The position numbers and the translations under genes were made by a program. A DNA stretch of 15,361 nucleotides from Planctomycetaceae bacterium (lineage in GTDB: Bacteria > Planctomycetota > Phycisphaerae > Phycisphaerales > SM1A02): contig JAIYCA010000184.1 of the NCBI GenBank assembly GCA_027488265.1, forward strand, positions 1 to 15,361, given 5' to 3'. This document shows positions 13,299-15,361 of this stretch, piece after piece. The first letter of the stretch is position 1. Every line of letters starts with the position of its first letter. The notes below the pieces were generated by a model. It searched no databases. It was not told the origin of the DNA and worked only from the letters and a program-made list of their open reading frames with translations.

Positions 13299-14039
13299 CT
13301 ACACGCCGCGCGATTGCAGCGTTTCATGAATGGGAACGACGAGGTGCGGAATCACGCGGTTTTCCGCGAGATGTTCTGCATGACCGACCACCGCGCCGAA
13401 CGCCGCTTTGAGATCTTCAAGCGAACTGACTGGGCCATACTTTCGCACTGTGAGGAATACCGAGATCGGGTCACCCCCGCGTTCGCCCGCGACAGGCATA
13501 CGTGGCTTCGTGCGCACTTCGAAGGCGGCCTGCAAATCGCCCTTTTCGCCGAGCGAAATGGCGAGACCCGGCTGCGCATCGAGTACACGTTCGAATCCCG
13601 CGTCGATCAAATGTGCGAACGGCGTGTTGGCGAGGAGCGCATCGAAAACGATCGCGTCGCGATCAAGCTCGGTTTCGAAATCGAAGCCGAAGACGACCTC
13701 GAGCATGTCGATATCGAGCGGCGAAATCGAGAGGAAGTACGGCGCGATCTCGAGCAGTACTTTGTGGAAGTTGTAGGCGTCTGCAAGCGTCGCGGGGTTC
13801 ACGTGGCCGGAGCGAATAGATGTCTGACGCAGCGCAGCCCATTGCCACTCGCGCTCGCCGCTTTCGCTCTCGAGCGCGACTTCGCCTTCGTAGCGCTGAA
13901 AGTGAATCAGCCGCGGAAATGCACGGCGCAATCGATCGAAAAGATCGAGCACGGTCTCGCGTCGCTCAGGAAGATCGAGTTTGAGGCCGAGCTTCTGGTT
14001 GACGTAGAAGTCGCTGCAGAAGGCGGAGAACGTCGACAT
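13299..14039 (-). CDS. Conserved-looking protein of unknown function (246 aa)
   Basis: I do not recognise the family. The 246-residue product has no signal peptide or membrane helix and is mixed alpha/beta. Its N-terminus (MSTFSAFCSDFYVNQKLGLK) and the stretch LPERRETVLDLFDRLRRAFP look well ordered. The centre contains ADAYNFHKVLLEIAPYFLSI and an acidic stretch DIDMLEVVFGFDFETELDRD, and the end is rich in aliphatic residues. Frame, codon use and spacing are those of a real gene: 36 nt after the HAD stop and 25 nt before the secreted protein's start on the same strand. That points to co-transcription with both. It may be a soluble helper of unknown kind; nothing in the sequence names a reaction. 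Confidence 0.75.
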   Translation of the reverse strand: MSTFSAFCSDFYVNQKLGLKLDLPERRETVLDLFDRLRRAFPRLIHFQRYEGEVALESESGEREWQWAALRQTSIRSGHVNPATLADAYNFHKVLLEIAPYFLSISPLDIDMLEVVFGFDFETELDRDAIVFDALLANTPFAHLIDAGFERVLDAQPGLAISLGEKGDLQAAFEVRTKPRMPVAGERGGDPISVFLTVRKYGPVSSLEDLKAAFGAVVGHAEHLAENRVIPHLVVPIHETLQSRGV

Positions 14040-14075
14040 GCGCGCATTGTGCCGTGAGAGGGCGTCTGCGGGATG

Positions 14076-14768
14076 TCACAGGGCGAGAATCCACCGAAGG
14101 AGTTCTTCGGTGTCGGCGAGATTCTCAACCGCGAGGTCGGCGCCCGCGTCGCGGAGTTGCGACGAGGAGTAGGGGCCCGTGGCAACACCAATCGCGCGGC
14201 AGCCGTGGGCTTTCGCGCAATCGACATCGAGCGGCGTATCGCCGATGATCGTGACACGCGCTGGCTCGAAGGCGCGTCCGTGGTGCGCTGCGGCGCGTGC
14301 CATCGCGACGGGCGTGAGGTGCCGACGCGACGGCCCGTCGGCGCCAAACGCGCCAAACGGGAACAGCGTGTGGTTGTAGCCCGCGGCGCGGATCTTGATC
14401 TGCGCCGTCTCCTCGTAGTTTCCCGTGAGGAGCCCGACCGCCGCACCTTGCGTGTCGAGCGCCGCCGCAAGTTCGGCGGCCCCCGGCATGCGACGGATCT
14501 TGGCGGGCGTCAGCGTTCGATCGAGTTCCGCGCGATAGGTCTCGCGGAACTTCTCGTGTGCTTCATCGTGCGGCAGAAGTCCGTGCGCCTCCATGAGGCG
14601 ACGGAAGAGGAGCCCATCGAGCGCGCCCGCGATTTCGACTCCTTCAAACGAGAAACCGCGGTCACCATGCAGCGTCGTGAACGCGCGCAGCATCGCCGCG
14701 ATCCCCACGCCTTCCGTGCGAAGGAGCGTGCCGTCGATATCGAAAAGAACAAGACTTCTCGAGGGCAT
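14076..14768 (-). CDS. HAD-superfamily hydrolase, phosphoglycolate-phosphatase-like
   Basis: A 230-residue haloacid dehalogenase-type phosphatase. Motif I is FDIDGTL with the nucleophile D10 and acid/base D12. Motif II is LLTGN (113-117, T115), motif III is a basic SRR near 147-149, and motif IV is IGDTPLD (175-181, D177 and D181). A helical cap lies between motifs I and II (about 17-90), the subclass I arrangement of phosphoglycolate phosphatase and beta-phosphoglucomutase-like enzymes. Likely it removes phosphate from a small metabolite; the substrate cannot be told. The start at 14768 lies 3 nt after the sucC stop, so the two are almost surely co-transcribed, although no Shine-Dalgarno sequence is obvious. 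Confidence 0.92.
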   Translation of the reverse strand: MPSRSLVLFDIDGTLLRTEGVGIAAMLRAFTTLHGDRGFSFEGVEIAGALDGLLFRRLMEAHGLLPHDEAHEKFRETYRAELDRTLTPAKIRRMPGAAELAAALDTQGAAVGLLTGNYEETAQIKIRAAGYNHTLFPFGAFGADGPSRRHLTPVAMARAAAHHGRAFEPARVTIIGDTPLDVDCAKAHGCRAIGVATGPYSSSQLRDAGADLAVENLADTEELLRWILAL

Positions 14769-14771
14769 GCG

Positions 14772-15361
14772 TCAGCCGGCTTTCGCAGCCGGAACAGCGC
14801 CAACCGCCGCGACGATCTTGCTCGCCGCATCGGTGAGGTCGGTCGCTGCTTGCATGCCCGGAATCTCTTTCGCCGCATCCGCGAGGATTTGTCGCGCAGC
14901 CGCGACGTTGGTGCCTTCGAGGCGCACGACGAGCGGCACCTTGAAGCCGACGGTCTTCGCACTCGACACGATTGCGCGCGCGATCTTGTCGCACTGCATG
15001 ATGCCGCCGAAGATGTTGACGAGGATGCCCTTCACGTTTGGGTCGCCGAGAATGATGCGGAACGCTTCCGTGACGGCTTCCTCGCTGGCGCTGCCGCCAA
15101 CGTCGAGGAAGTTCGCGGGTTCGCCACCGTGGAGTTTGACGATGTCCATCGTTGCCATCGCGAGGCCTGCGCCGTTCACGAGGCAGCCGATGTTCCCATC
15201 GAGCGCGACGTAGGAAAGACCAAACTCGTGCGCGCGGATTTCCGCGGGATTCTCTTCGTATGGGTCGAACAACTTCTCGACCGCGGGTTGGCGGAAGAGC
15301 GCGTTGTCATCGAACTGGAACTTCGCATCGAGCGCGAGCACGCGACCGTCGGGGTTCTTCT
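14772..15361 (-). CDS. sucC: Succinyl-CoA synthetase (ADP/GDP-forming) beta subunit, C-terminal part
   Basis: The window edge cuts off the start; 196 residues are visible, about half of the usual 390. The part seen covers the end of the ATP-grasp region and the CoA-ligase domain, with block-for-block agreement with known SucC: DDNALFRQP, YVALDGNIGCLVNGAGLAMA, HGGEPANFLDVGG, VNIFGGIMQCDKIARAI and VVRLEGTN. The enzyme links succinyl-CoA, ADP (or GDP), phosphate and succinate in the TCA cycle and works with SucD, which is not in view (it would normally adjoin). Reading continues to the last base in frame (KNPDGRVLALD), so the fragment is intact as far as seen. The HAD gene follows 3 nt after the stop. 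Confidence 0.97.
   Translation of the reverse strand, partial: KNPDGRVLALDAKFQFDDNALFRQPAVEKLFDPYEENPAEIRAHEFGLSYVALDGNIGCLVNGAGLAMATMDIVKLHGGEPANFLDVGGSASEEAVTEAFRIILGDPNVKGILVNIFGGIMQCDKIARAIVSSAKTVGFKVPLVVRLEGTNVAAARQILADAAKEIPGMQAATDLTDAASKIVAAVGAVPAAKAG

Overview
This 15.4-kb window looks like an ordinary chromosomal stretch of a GC-rich bacterium. I lean towards Planctomycetes, perhaps a Phycisphaerae-like lineage. The grounds are a full MoxR-Bat aerotolerance-type operon, a secreted STN/secretin-fold protein of a kind I associate with planctomycetes, a serine tRNA without an encoded CCA, and several lineage-type hypothetical proteins. The taxonomic call is an inference. No phage genes, transposases, CRISPR arrays or rRNA genes are visible.

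Layout. At 1-1217 there is a half-size EamA transporter preceded by a four-copy 11-bp tandem repeat. A tRNA-Ser(CGA) follows, with its own promoter and a strong hairpin terminator. Next comes a gene-free, hairpin-rich stretch that carries a second, degenerate copy of the tRNA 3' end.

From 10284 down to 1218, on the minus strand, runs one eight-gene operon: MoxR AAA+ ATPase, DUF58 protein, DUF4381-like membrane protein, BatA, BatB (both VWA), BatC (TPR plus a Gln/Asp/Asn-rich tract), BatD and BatE (TPR plus SH3). Five of the seven junctions are ATGA stop/start overlaps with Shine-Dalgarno sequences 6-8 nt upstream, which fixes the starts of most genes. The exceptions are moxR-DUF58 (36 nt) and batC-batD (93 nt). 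The batC-batD gap holds a degenerate four-copy 14-bp tandem repeat. The family-level expectation is that MoxR acts on VWA-domain partners with MIDAS metal sites, here anchored in the inner membrane, together with periplasmic TPR and BatD-type subunits.

Divergent from moxR, on the plus strand, lie a 3-hydroxyisobutyrate dehydrogenase-family oxidoreductase (10468-11448) and then a small, very basic protein of unknown function (11565-11885). The latter has its own promoter-like sequence, two short tetraloop hairpins at its 3' end and a perfect 12-bp-stem terminator.

From the right edge leftward on the minus strand (15361 to 12095) there is a likely second operon: the C-terminal half of sucC (succinyl-CoA synthetase beta subunit, cut by the window edge), a HAD hydrolase starting 3 nt after the sucC stop, an unrecognised 246-residue protein, and a secreted STN/secretin-like protein.

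I do not see an obviously new defence or mobile system. The most unusual items are the tightly coupled Bat operon with its repeat-bearing gap and Q-rich tract, the duplicated tRNA 3' end, the isolated small basic gene, and the two uncharacterised proteins downstream of sucC.
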